Shown here piece after piece: positions 22,388 through 33,674 of a stretch of DNA of 64,000 nt. The translations under genes and the position numbers were made by a program. Under the pieces are notes generated by a model that was given only the letters and a program-made list of their open reading frames with translations, searched no databases and was not told where the DNA came from. Positions within the stretch are counted from its first letter, which is position 1; each line of letters starts with the position of its first letter. Source of the stretch: Marchantia polymorpha subsp. ruderalis (lineage: Eukaryota; Streptophyta; Marchantiopsida; Marchantiales; Marchantiaceae); the NCBI GenBank assembly GCA_037833965.1, contig AP031354.1, positions 6,364,001 through 6,428,000 on the forward strand. Reading direction: 5' to 3'.

Positions 22388-22626
22388 GCAAGCTTTTCAG
22401 AATACTAAGATCACAGTACATCTCTTCTCCATAGATCTGATTTCCTATACTCAGACTGGTCTTCTTAGTGCCTCCAGACTCATTCTAGTTTCATGTTCTA
22501 AGTTTCATTCAAAAACCTGAACTGCTATTTCTAGTGATTTCATCGTTTGCCGCTTCAAACAAAGCTGCTCGCCTCCGAATTCTTTTATTGAATATCTTTT
22601 TCCAGTCCTGAATCTAAACGTACAGA

Positions 22627-23141
22627 ATGGCCTGCGAAAGTTCTCCACCTAGATGCACAATATGCAATGACACAGACTGTGTGTAAGCCTCTCGATTCTC
22701 TGCTCATCAAGCGATTGAAATTTTTCTAAGAGTTTACGTTAACGTTTCAGAACAGAGTCAGAAGACATTCGTTCCTAATATGTGTACTTCTTTATATTTC
22801 TGTCAGCTGAAAGTATTGTGCATCTGATGACCCCTCACGCTTCTTTGATAACAGTTGTCCGCAACCCGAAACATGCCGCGAAGATCCTCGACCAAGATGC
22901 CCCAAGTGTGGCGACACAGATTGCGTGTAAGCTCCTCTAATCGGTTCGGGGGAGATGTCTCTTTTATCTATCTACCAGATGTGAAATGATCGAAGTGTCG
23001 TGAAGTGTCGTGAACCCATGCATATATCCAAGTGGTCAATACTTATGTATGACAAATGCGTACGGCGACAATTTCTCACTGCTGTTCTGTTATGATCTGG
23101 CTACGTGAACATGTAGGTGTCATGTCGACGAGAGATCTTGA
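22627..23141 (+). CDS. Metallothionein-like cysteine-rich protein, unit B1
   Basis: Three exons: 22627-22682, 22855-22926 and 23117-23141 (stop TGA 23139-23141), giving 50 aa. Donors are GTAAGC and GTAAGC; acceptors end AACAG and TGTAG. Both introns are phase 2, so exon 2 is a symmetric 72-bp module. The protein has 10 cysteines. Exon 1 ends in CTICNDTDCV and exon 2 ends in CPKCGDTDCV, each followed by a Cys from the next exon, so two CxxCxxxxCxC modules result. It begins MACES without a signal peptide, so it is probably cytosolic. Cys density and CxC motifs fit a metallothionein (binding of Zn, Cu or Cd), but the spacing matches no plant type I can name. A TATA box at 22381 and AATAAA at 23305 frame it. 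The gene model is inferred from sequence and supported by its copies at 30922 and 53762. Confidence 0.75.
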
Positions 23142-23304
23142 TGGTAAAGTGAAGTTCCGGGGGAGCTGTTCCAGAATGATCCGAGCTAGAGAGCCGCAGT
23201 ATGAAATAGCATGCAAAACAAAACCTTGATTTTAATTGAAGGATATGCCGCACTGGAGCATGGAAAGCCGTTACTTGACTGATGAACATACGTTCACTCA
23301 TCTC

Positions 23305-23310
23305 AATAAA
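23305..23310 (+). other. Poly(A) signal of unit B1
   Basis: AATAAA, 164 bp after the stop codon. It is conserved at the same relative place in A1, A2, B2 and D and decayed to AATACA in unit C. Confidence 0.6.
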
Positions 23311-24763
23311 TCTCAATGCTTTTGAGCTTTTTCATGTTATTGAATCATTCATCATGCGACGGTCATCGCTTGTTCTTAATCTTTGATTGATTTGAACCCG
23401 TGTTTACCTCAGTTTGCAGTTGGAAATTTGCGCTGCATGTAGCAGGAAAGTTGGCAGACATCAACAATGTGAATTTTTATCATTTAGGAGTCATTGTAAC
23501 CGCAGGGTGCACAACGCATGTTTCGAATTAGCCTATGGTCAAACAGAATGAAGTGCAAACACTCCATGCACAAGACATTAAAATCAACAGATTGTACTAT
23601 CATCCACTCGGAACTAAGGTAAGCTGTTCATAAAGTGGATTCTCCGTGAAAACCATGAAACTTCTTATCTATACAAAATAGATTCCTTCAAAATGTATTG
23701 TCCGCTAAGCCTGGAAACGTCAAAGCGTTTTTCAGGGCTAAATTTGTAAACCTATGGGTTTATCCTCACTGCATAATGTTGATACGAATTGAGAACGCAA
23801 TATTACTTGACGTTTTGTAAACAGAATTTGGTCTACTGAAAATGACAGATTGCTGGAGGTAATTTGGAGGGGCTCTTAGATATCTCCATCCATTACAGAA
23901 TTCCGAAGGAGACATGGTTTAAGGAATCTAATACAATGCACAGACTCGGGACTAGCATCTCGGGAAATAAAATAAAAGTAATACAGTTAATCTTCTTATC
24001 TCTATTAAATTCATATTATCTTGTCTGCTAGGCCTGAATGACAGTTCCATGCCTATACCAATAATAAGAATGTTAAAGAGAATATGGACTAAAAGGTTTA
24101 ACACCAGATAGAATCAGAAATTCCAATAAGAAAAACTTTTTTCTTTAAGTCTCCAGTCTCAAAATTTTGTGTACCTTTCTTACATCGAGTTTCTAACACT
24201 CAATTTATATGTCTATTATATATGAGTGTTCGAGAAATATGTCTTAAAGGATCTCAACAGTTAAAGATGTCCGATGGATAAATTCCGCTCCACGTTCTGC
24301 GAAGAGAATGTATTCAGTCTGTAGGTTTTCAAGGCGGTAAATGTACACACGCTTAGCGGAGCAAATTCAATCTTCGTCTACGTTCTAGCTGTTTGAACTA
24401 CTACAGCTTTGCGTCAACATAGTAAGTTACTGTACACCGCTTGAGCTGTCCGGACGCTGGGGGAGAAAAACACATGTTTACCGTATCCTTATACACCACT
24501 CCATTTTCTTCACCTAACGTCAGGACTGCTACATAATCACATTCAGGCCATAGTTATAGTTTCTCTCGAAACTTCTTTCAGTAGCTACTTTTCGAGCATG
24601 TGTAATGAAGATGTAAGAGCACTTGGAAATGGGTTGATTCTGAAAAGTGGAACTAGAACGTTCAGATTACAAGTTCGATCCTTGGAAATCGCAATATTTT
24701 TGTGGGAACTTCCCTAACGATAGAATATAGTTCCTGCTGGAACTAGTTGATTTGTGTCGGTAG

Positions 24764-24890
24764 ATCTGTGTCTACGGACATGGCATAGCTGGTCCGGGGA
24801 CTCTCGCAGAGCGATTCGTTTCAGGGGCATCTTAAATCACCCATCCACGTTTGTAAGCCCCCATGTTTCTAAGCTGGGAAGAAATGAACT
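24764..24890 (-). pseudogene. Decayed copy of the unknown exon at 33081-33227
   Basis: The minus strand reads LRNMGAYKRGW, then VI and an in-frame stop, then DAPETNRSARV. It aligns with VRKIGANKRGW and KDAPRTNLFAQF of the intact exon. The noncoding flanks are also similar over about 400 bp. The stop codon and loss of the second half make it non-functional. A third copy is at 55865-55995. No other exons could be recognised, and 25117-26312 holds no further gene. Confidence 0.55.
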
Positions 24891-26562
24891 GGCTCATGAA
24901 TTTTCTAGTCACCCTCACAAGAAAACATCGTCTGACATTTTCCATACTATTCTCATTGTTATTCCATTTCCTGTTTGAGAGAATCTCTGAAACAACAGAA
25001 GAGGGCTGATACACTGTTCGCATCATTCCCCATGCATGGAGGAATCTAGTCGTAGCATTATGGGAACGTATTGTGACTCGGCTAGGGTATCCTGGAAGTG
25101 AAATCCTGTGAAACAAGCCTAGAAGGATGTAGAAACTATTTAAGTTGTATTTGTTAGCCTTGAATCTAAGCTAGAAATTTAATTTAAGCGTTTAAAAGTC
25201 CACCCTGATAATATGCTCTCGTATTGATCGAGAGAGAATTCCTCAGATGTTACCTCCTGGCTTATATACACGAAGTCCAGCGTGCTATGACAGAACTTTG
25301 GGCTTTCGAACCGTGAAGCGCAGTAAGCATGGACTCCACGCAAATCAACCATTGGAACGAGACTGCCTGGAAATTAGATGTCCTGAATATCTTCTAGGGT
25401 TGTGAAATAAGTTCACAAACGATAAACGCAGCATTAGCACGCTGACTTAAAATCGCGTGTGAGGACAATCGCAAGTCGTGCTCTGACTTTCGTTTGAGTG
25501 CAGAAAATACCGTCAGTAAAATCCTTTACTTATATCTACATTAAAAATTAAATACCTACATATCACTGCATCTGAGTTACTGATGTCCATATCTATTGGA
25601 CCGGAACGACTAGTTTAAACTTCCCGGTACAGTAATTATTTATTTTGGGCTCTTGATGTACTGTACCCGCTAGAACACGTGATGATCATGCAAATCGGAA
25701 ACCACAGTTTCAGAGGAGCTTCGGTAATAACAAAGAATTTGTGATCTATCCCTACGTTCTGTGCCTTCTTCTATAGCTCCAAGATTATGCCAATCCATGT
25801 TCAGATCTTCATGCCTTTAGTCCATCTTGCCAAAACTCTCCAGTAATTTGACAAAAGAACCTCAATGCCTCGCACCTACCTTCATTCGAAACAGAGAGTG
25901 TTCGTTACTCTACAAGCGGGGAAGTCGACACAATCACAAGTCAACGAGTAGGACAGATTCCAATCCAGATCCTTCCTCAGTCGATAATACACTCTGGGCA
26001 TGCAAAGCTTGAGACACGCTTTCGCGGGAGCTCCAGGAGCAGGTAGTAGACTTAAGGGTCGAAATATATCAAGATTTCAGGCCATCGTTCACATTTTCAC
26101 GAATCTTAGATTCAAAGGTAAATGTATAAAAGTTCTGCGTAACTCTGAGGATGTGATTTAACACCATTCCTGTCGTTCCTCTCATAACTTCTGACTACAG
26201 GAAATGAAAACCTATAATTTCCTGGAAGTCTCATCTTTTGATTTATCCACAAACAGGTACATGTCACCTGACGTTGAAGTCCGAAAGTCCAGCTTAACGC
26301 GCATGAACAAAAGTATTTCATCAAGCTATTCAGGGACTATGATCACAGCACATCTCTTCTCATATATCTTATCTACTATTCTCAGACTGGTCGTCCTATC
26401 GCCTCCATATTCATTCTAGTCTCACGTTCCAAGTTTAACCAAGAAACGTGGACGACTATTATCTCAACCGGTTAATCATACCACATCAAAGAAAGCCGAT
26501 TGCCTTCGAATTCATCATATTTGACTCTTTCTCCAGTACAGTACTAGATAACGACATAGAGA

Positions 26563-27101
26563 ATGTCATGCGAATCTTCTCCAACGAGATGCACTATATG
26601 CAATGATACTGACTGTGTTTAAGACTCGCGTCTCTCTGAGCATGAAGCGTAGATAGAATTTGCAATATCTGTTCTTCAGAACGTGTTTGAAGATATTATT
26701 TCCAAACATGCTAACTTGGATATTATGCTGCCAACTGAAAGAATAGTGCACCTGACAAACCTTCATGCTTATATGATAACAGATGCCCGCAAAGCGAGTC
26801 ATTCTGCGATAATCCTCGGCCAAGCTGCCCCAAATGCGGTGACACGGATTTTGTGTAAGCTTCTTTGATTGGGTCGGGGAGGAATTACATTTCGAACTGT
26901 CTTTAACTGAAGAATAATGTACTCGCTCATTCCGCTGGATGTGTTTAAGATCTCACGACCAGATGCTCCATGATCGCAGTTTCCAAACCCATGCATAAAT
27001 TAGAATGGTCAATAAATACCTACTGCAAGAAATTCTGATTGATTTTCTGTTACGATCGGAATAGGTGAATATATAGGTGTCTAGATGAAGAGTGGGCGTG
27101 A
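26563..27101 (+). pseudogene. Metallothionein-like gene, unit C, degenerate
   Basis: The exons line up with unit B1: 26563-26618 (starting MSCESS), 26783-26854 and 27077-27101. Lesions: the first donor is TTAAGA instead of GTAAGC, so reading runs into a stop after 19 codons. The last module Cys of exon 2 is Phe (GDTDFV). The TATA box position has TATTTCA (about 26314), and the poly(A) signal reads AATACA (about 27285). Four independent defects in promoter, splicing, protein and 3' end suggest a pseudogene. A 19-aa read-through peptide remains possible but is unlikely. Confidence 0.75.
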
Positions 27102-27599
27102 CGGAAAATTAGAGTTCTGGAGGAGCTGTATCTAGGTCGCATATTCCAGCAGGATGCGACCTAGAGAGCAGCAATATGGCATGGCATGCAGATCGAAACA
27201 TGTGTAATAGTTAGAGTATATAACTTAATGGAATATGGAATGCTGTAACTTGACTGATGCACTTACTTACAACAGCGATATGAATACAAGTCAAAACTTC
27301 AAGGATTTTTTTAAAAAATTGTAGAATTTATTCTACGATGAAAAATCACTTCCTTTCGATCACCCGGTGGATTGTAAATTTAGTGAGCAACATGCGATGC
27401 ATGGTGCGAGGATCAATTGCAGACGTACGTACAACTGTACTGTTTCTAACATTCTGGAGTAATTGCAGCCACTGGTTGCACAGGCTCATGTATGGTATTA
27501 GCCAATGCTCATAGATATGGAAATGTTTTAAAGTCCATGAAGAGTATATATCACAAATCAACGAGTTGTACCGATATTCGCCTATAGGTGACAGTAATG

Positions 27600-29740
27600 A
27601 CGTAACTAATTCGAATCCGTTGACTAGTTGGAGATGTAGAATTTCCTTTTAATAACACATATTTTCTTTTGGAAAATGTGGTAATCTTCATAACTCTAAA
27701 CGACTCGCGTAGTTCACACCCTAAACATTGTTATTGTGAATCTGTATATTTTGTATCTCCAAGTTATAGAGATATACCTTGGAGATAAATAAGAAAATTT
27801 CAAATCCATTGTAAATCATAATATAGATCCATTTAATGTAATATTATATAAAGAAATAAAATCCCATAATGATATCTAGTATGAGTGATATGGAATTCGA
27901 GAAGCATTACTTTCTAATAAGTCTGGCAAATAATAATATTACGTAGTCATTAGGTTGGGATTAGCTCATAACATTTTATGGAAAAAAATAATACATATAT
28001 TTTGATACCCACAAATATAGGTGGTGATAAGGATGGATCCTAGATTTTGGTGCCAAGGTGTTCGAGTTGGGACTTTGGGTGGAGCACATGGATACTTAGA
28101 TATTGGTGTCACAAACATGAAATGAAAAATTGTCTTGAAGTATATAAAAAATGAATTTGAGATTCTTAGCAATTATGCTTTACTTGTGCAGCGCGCATAT
28201 AAAATACAATGGTTAAGATGGTTCCAAACATTTTGGTGATGTTCAAAATTTTATTCAAAGAAAGTGGACAAGCACTCTTTGCTATAACATGTATTGTAGA
28301 TTTTTCATATGAAATTTAATTTCGAGTATCATTACGACTCGTTATTTGTTTCAAATGACACCAAAACCATCCAAATAGACTGTGCAATATGATTCTAATT
28401 ATACTATGTGATGTTATAAAGTCTTCTTATAAATGTTGATAATGCATACCAATGTTGCATGTATTAGTGTTTTGCAATATTCATGCAACGTTTTTGCATT
28501 GGCGCCAAATTGAATCTACTATGTTCTTTGCATTTTTTTTCCTTGGATGTTGAGAAGCGCTTCAAATATTTATATATCCTTCCATTCGATGCAACAAATG
28601 TCTAAATTTATGTTGCATTATATCTATGTGCTACAGAATAGAATTATGTCTATGTCTAAAGAGAACTATATTTGATATTTTAAACATTTTGCAAAGTGAT
28701 TCAATATTTTGTCTCAAAGAAATAGGGCGTTGATCTTGAGCAGCTTGCCAGTCATGTTAACCATGGGCTCATTGACCTCAATGTGTAGATGCCATGGATG
28801 CACAATGTTGGTAAGAAATTGCACTCGAGTTGATATGGAATCCTTTTTAATATCATCTCAATTTCATTTCAATGCCATCTGCTTGCTAAATTTTATCTCA
28901 TTCCATACTTTTTAAACATTTGGATCTACAACCAAATATTCCGATGCTGCTTACCCATAGATGGGCTCGTTTTGATTGAAAAAATTGAAAATCACCAAGT
29001 TTTTCTTGAAGTACACGTGCTCACACTTCTTTACATTGACACACATGTGTGCAATTATGTGTATTTTAACCCATTCATAGCACCAACGTTTATCGCTGTG
29101 AATAATATACAATAGCAAATGAAGTCTATCTTGCAAAAGTGTGCAACCTTGTCAGAGAGCAAACTTTTGTCTTGTTAATGACACCTCCCAATAGTGACTT
29201 CCAAACCTAATACCAATTCCTATCACTATTGGTAGGTTATTCTCTGTATCACAATATTGTCTAGCATTCAAATCAAGCCTAATTTATATTATACATTCAT
29301 ACATAACTGGTATGGAAATTTACAAGCTCAGCATTATTACTCTTTTTCATCACAATTTTTTCTTCAAAATATCAAAGTTCAAGGATGATAATGCAATGCA
29401 AGAACGGTGCATATGATAGTGGAGACTTCAATGTCTCCTCTCCTAAACTTTTTTAGTTCTGAGTTGAGACACCAAAGTTGAATTTTAATTGTATCTATAT
29501 TTAATTGGAAAAATGATGACGGTCAACAACATCCAAAGCAGGGAAGTTCCTGTTTGATCACACTTAATGCCCCAAGCAAACTCTACTAGACTTATGTGTA
29601 TGCTCTTGATGAATCATTCAGAAACAGTAGCATAAACTACATCTCATATCCCAAAACGTTAGCGAATGTCCTATAATGTATCATCAAAGTGGTGATTTAC
29701 AACAAAATCTGCTACAGTCTGAGTACAGAGAGAAACAAAT
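27600..29740. other. AT-rich intergenic stretch without recognisable genes
   Basis: Stops are frequent in all frames and no repeat ends, splice-framed exons or RNA genes were recognised. Similarity to the other array units resumes at about 29740 (promoter-side sequence of unit D). Confidence 0.6.
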
Positions 29741-30678
29741 TGCAGTATTAACCAATTCAACACTAACAACCAAGATAATTACATTTGAATATTCCTCCAC
29801 ATGTTTCTGTCTGCACTGACGTGTCCATGATGGGTGAGGCATATAAACTTGTAGATAATAGTACAGCTTAAAATTGTGGTATTAGAGCTAGATACCTCCA
29901 TCTCAAGCACGTCTAACTTACTCGAGTTCACATCTACTGGACCGGAGCGACTGTTTCAAACTCCCAGATAAAGTAAATATACTTTTTTGTTATTTTATGT
30001 ACACTCCACGAAACGGGTTGATCATTGAGATCAGAAATCAATTTTCAAAAAGGAGCTCAGGTCGTGAAAAGAAACTTTGTGTCCCACCCCTATCTGCTGT
30101 GTCTTCTTCTATAGCTCCTACAACGTGAATAATGCCAAAGCCAAATCTAGAAGACTTTCGTCCATCTGCTAAAATTACCTACTAACTATGAAATCAAACC
30201 TCAAAGTCTTGCACCTCCCTTCATGCATGATCAGGCACTGTTTTACATTCTATAGACGGTGAAGACGACACAACCACAAGTCAACGAGGAGTACAGACTC
30301 CAATCCAGATCCTTCCTCAGTTCATAATACTTCTGGGCATGCAAAGCTATAGACACTCTTCCACGTCAGCTTCAGGTCCAGAACGCTACAAGATTTCAGG
30401 CTTTCAGGAGCATTTCTTTAAAGAAACTCAGTTGCAAAGGGAAATCGTAAGTACTATTCGAAAGGTCTCCGACTTACATTCTGCTTGACAAATTGCATGA
30501 ATCTGAGGCTGTAAACTAACACTTCGGCTGACGTTCCTCGGTTTACTTCTGTATACGTGAGACTTTCCAAGAACAATTCCTGGAAGTTTCACCTTTTACT
30601 TCATAAACGAGCAGTACAATTTTCTCAACATTCAGCGCTCAAGGTCGAAAAGTCTACCTCAACGCGCAAGACCACGAG

Positions 30679-30685
30679 TATATAA
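30679..30685 (+). promoter_or_regulatory. TATA box of unit D
   Basis: TATATAA in the conserved promoter context (AACGCGCAAGACCACGAG before it), 237 bp before the ATG, the same distance as in unit B1. Confidence 0.65.
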
Positions 30686-30921
30686 TCACGCTGTTGAGAG
30701 AACTAAAATCACAGCACATCTCTTCTGCATAGATCTGTTGCGATATTCGTAAACTTGTTTTCCTTATCGCCCGCAGACTCAATATAGTATCAGGGTCCAA
30801 TTGTCCTTCAGAAGCCTGATCTTGGTAGCCGTTTCATCATTTTACACACCAAACACAGTGGATCGCCTCGGAATTCTTTCTTTGAAATCAATTATTCTAG
30901 TACTTAATCTCAGCTTACAGG

Positions 30922-31475
30922 ATGGCCTGCGAAACTTCTCCAACGAGATGCTCTATATGCAATGACACAGACTGTGTGTAAGTCGCAATTCTTTGTTTCT
31001 CGGGCGATTGAAAATATTTTCAGAATTTGCAATAATGATTCAGAAAGTGTCAGAAGAACTTTCTTTCCTATTACGCAAAGTGCGTTGTGTTGCTGTCAGG
31101 TGAAAGAATAGCGCATCTGACAAGGTTTCACACTTCTATGATAACAGATGCCCGCAGATCGAAACATGCTGCGAAAATCCTCGACCAAGCTGCCCCATAT
31201 GCGGAGATACTGATTGCATGTAAGCTTCTCTGATTGGTTCGGGTGAAAAGTGCATTTCAAGGTGTCTTATATTGAACATCAATGTACCCTTTAATTCCGC
31301 TGGATGTAAATCAGATCGTACTTCCAGAGAATTCATAAAGGGCAGTGCTGATAACCCCTGCATATATTAGAGTGGTCTATAGGTATGTACGCCAAATACA
31401 TACTGCGTGAAGACCTGACTGCTGTTCTGTTATGTTCGGAACTTGTGAACATGTAGCTGTACAGTTGACGAGTGA
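30922..31475 (+). CDS. Metallothionein-like cysteine-rich protein, unit D
   Basis: Exons 30922-30977, 31148-31219 and 31457-31475 give 48 aa. Donors are GTAAGT (perfect) and GTAAGC; acceptors AACAG and TGTAG. Introns are again phase 2. It starts MACETSPTRC. The modules are CSICNDTDCVC and CPICGDTDCIC, with one additional Cys (TCCEN), giving 11 cysteines. Compared with B1, several Cys codons differ only in the third base (TGT/TGC) while every Cys of the modules is kept, which suggests selection on the protein. TATA at 30679, AATAAA at 31645-31650. It ends TVDE, shorter than B1. Likely cytosolic thiol or metal binding by inference. It is the most diverged intact member and lies outside the segmental duplication. 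Confidence 0.75.
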
Positions 31476-32694
31476 ATTTGACCCGGGAGCATTATCATCT
31501 GCCTCCACTTTGAAGCTAGCTAGAGCGCCGCAATATGAAAGAGGATGCAGAGAGAAACCTGGATAATAGTTAGAGGACTTGTCGCCCTGGAACTGGAACA
31601 TGGAACGCCGTAACTCAACTGATGTTTATTCGTGCAGCAATATCAATAAATCACAAAGCTTTTAGGATCTTCATAATATTGAATCATGCATCATGTGATG
31701 AGTTATGCTTCCTTTGTGATGCTTTACGATTTGTAGTCCCGTTGATTTCCATTTCCGATTCGGAATATGAGATGCATATGAATGGAGAACTTGCAGACAT
31801 TCTATTTGAATAATGAATTTTACAGATACAATACGGCGTAGGCTGAAGTTGATACTGTACTAGATTGCAGTTTTGAACCATTTCATAGTATCTTACTGTT
31901 TCATCAATTAAGAACTCAAAGTGCATGCTTTAATTGTTCAATTCCACATATTCAACTTATTCGGTTGAATTTTGTGATGCTCTCAAATATGTCTATATGA
32001 AAATTCAAGCCGAAAATTACATAGGCCCGCATTCCATCTCGTGATTGGTCTTGAGCTTTGTTGGCGAACTCCAGCAATAACTTGCATTCAACTGTTTGCT
32101 TGGAGTAGGGTAATTTCCATGAGAACTTTTGTTGCTCGCTATTGTATGATTCTAAGTTAAGACTAACTTTGAAACATGAATACTTTTCCATGAGTTTTTT
32201 CGTTGCAAGTTGTTTTCTATTTGAGTGGAGATTTTTATTTCTTTTAATTTTACGAGAAACAACGTTCTCATGGTAAGAAGTTTCTTGTCTGATGTTAATA
32301 ACTAGTTGAACTCAGATACATGTCTTGTTGCTTGAGAGGGATTTACTTTCATGAGATTCCAGTTCCGCGCTGTATCTGATTGGTCTGAGATTTTCTGAAT
32401 AATTGTCTGGACTGGAGTAGCTTTCACTAGATGTTTTGTTACTGGACATGGTTGATTAAGTGCAGTTTTATGTTTAAAAAATTTGGATTGGTCAAAGCAG
32501 TACTCTATGTTTACCTACGAATCACTTGTACTGAGAGCCACAACTCATAAGAAGTCTTCCAAGTAAGATTCACTACCACTCGGTTTTGATATTCTTTATT
32601 TCCTATATTTCTTTATATGCCATCAACATATCATTATGATTCATGCCCCGAGATAAAATTTTATCATTCTCGTCAATATCATCTTTGTGCACAG

Positions 32695-32778
32695 AGATCA
32701 CGAAGCTAACCGCTTTGGAAGCAAAATATTCACCAAAGATCACGACGCTAACCAAGATGGAAGCAAACTCTTCACCAA
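32695..32778. repeat. 42-bp direct repeat, two units
   Basis: AGATCACGAAGCTAACC... at 32695-32736 repeats with changes at 32737-32778. The period is a multiple of three and lies in an open frame of 74 codons (units read as ITKLTALEAKYSP and ITTLTKMEANSSP). That frame has no splice or homology support, so I do not call a gene. Confidence 0.7.
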
Positions 32779-33080
32779 TCATTGCTGGGCTTCATCAAAC
32801 ATCTGATTTTCTTTGGATACTATATCTAGTGACTTGCAACTTTTTCCAACTAGAAATTGATGAATGATATGTGGTTCTTAACTAAAAAATATTCTAGCTC
32901 CATAATCTGGAAAATTTAATTCCAACTCTTTAGTAAAAAATATTTTCCAACCTAAGACGACTTCAGAAACACAATATACTCGTATAACTTCTAGCAGTAA
33001 CAATTTTTCGAGCATGTGAAAACACTGAATCCACCACAATGTTCAAATTTCAACTTTCCGAAATGATATAATGCACTTAC

Positions 33081-33227
33081 TACTGTATCGGAAGCAGTTG
33101 AACTATCATCAAATGCAATCTGTGTCTCCACATATGGCACACCTCGTCGAAAAAATTGTGCAAAAAGATTTGTTCTCGGGGCGTCTTTCATCTGCCATCC
33201 ACGTTTGTTAGCCCCAATCTTTCTAAC
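33081..33227 (-). CDS. Candidate internal exon of an unrecognised gene
   Basis: 147 bp (49 codons, phase 0 at both ends), preceded by a pyrimidine-rich acceptor ending TTTTTTATCAG and followed by a consensus donor GTAAGTG. The peptide runs VRKIGANKRGWQMKDAP through a QFFRRGVPYVETQ segment to SDTV. Two decayed copies exist in the segmental duplications (24764 and 55865). I recognise no family, and no partner exon was identified in 31650-33660. It lies about 450 bp downstream of the terpene synthase stop on the same strand but is unlikely to belong to it. An isolated exon of a decaying gene is possible. Confidence 0.4.
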
Positions 33228-33674
33228 CTGATAAAAAAAGAATAAGTTCAAAATTAGCCCGTCATCTTGTGAAGAAAATATCATATATCATTGTTAATCT
33301 AACTCCTCTTGTAGACTTCATGGATCACGGGAAGTACAGAAAAAAGTTTGATATATTTTTGAAGGTATACTTGGTAGTCTTGAAAAAATGCAGCAGTATG
33401 ATGGAAGCATTAGACAGTCCAGAATTTTAAGTACTATCGTATTTATCCAGATTGGAGGTCCTTGAATACAACTTCCCTTGACTACTTGCTCATACACAGT
33501 AAGTCCTACATGCCATGAGAACGCTTCAGCAACATCAACTCTAGTTTATATTCAGCCTTGCTTAACGATTGCAGGCAAACTTAATACCAAGTATATTCGT
33601 GCCCACTTTCACCCAAGCCTGAACACTTGTAACTGACACTTGTAATTGAGAATCTGATGCTGTGTTCTACCTTT

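Larger units (their letters stand above)
20049..25680. repeat. Segmental duplication, copy 1
   Basis: This 5.63-kb stretch is matched almost base for base by 51180-56789 in the same orientation about 31 kb away, with small indels. It contains one degenerate and one intact metallothionein-like gene and ends in the promoter region of the next gene (26563). The left end is cut at 20049, next to the pol remnant. Copy 2 keeps the promoter and ATG that copy 1 lost. Confidence 0.9.

Noticed and set aside
32643..32867. 74-codon plus-strand ORF with a 14-residue repeat
   Set aside because: Openness is explained by the in-frame 42-bp duplication; no homologue, promoter or splice support.
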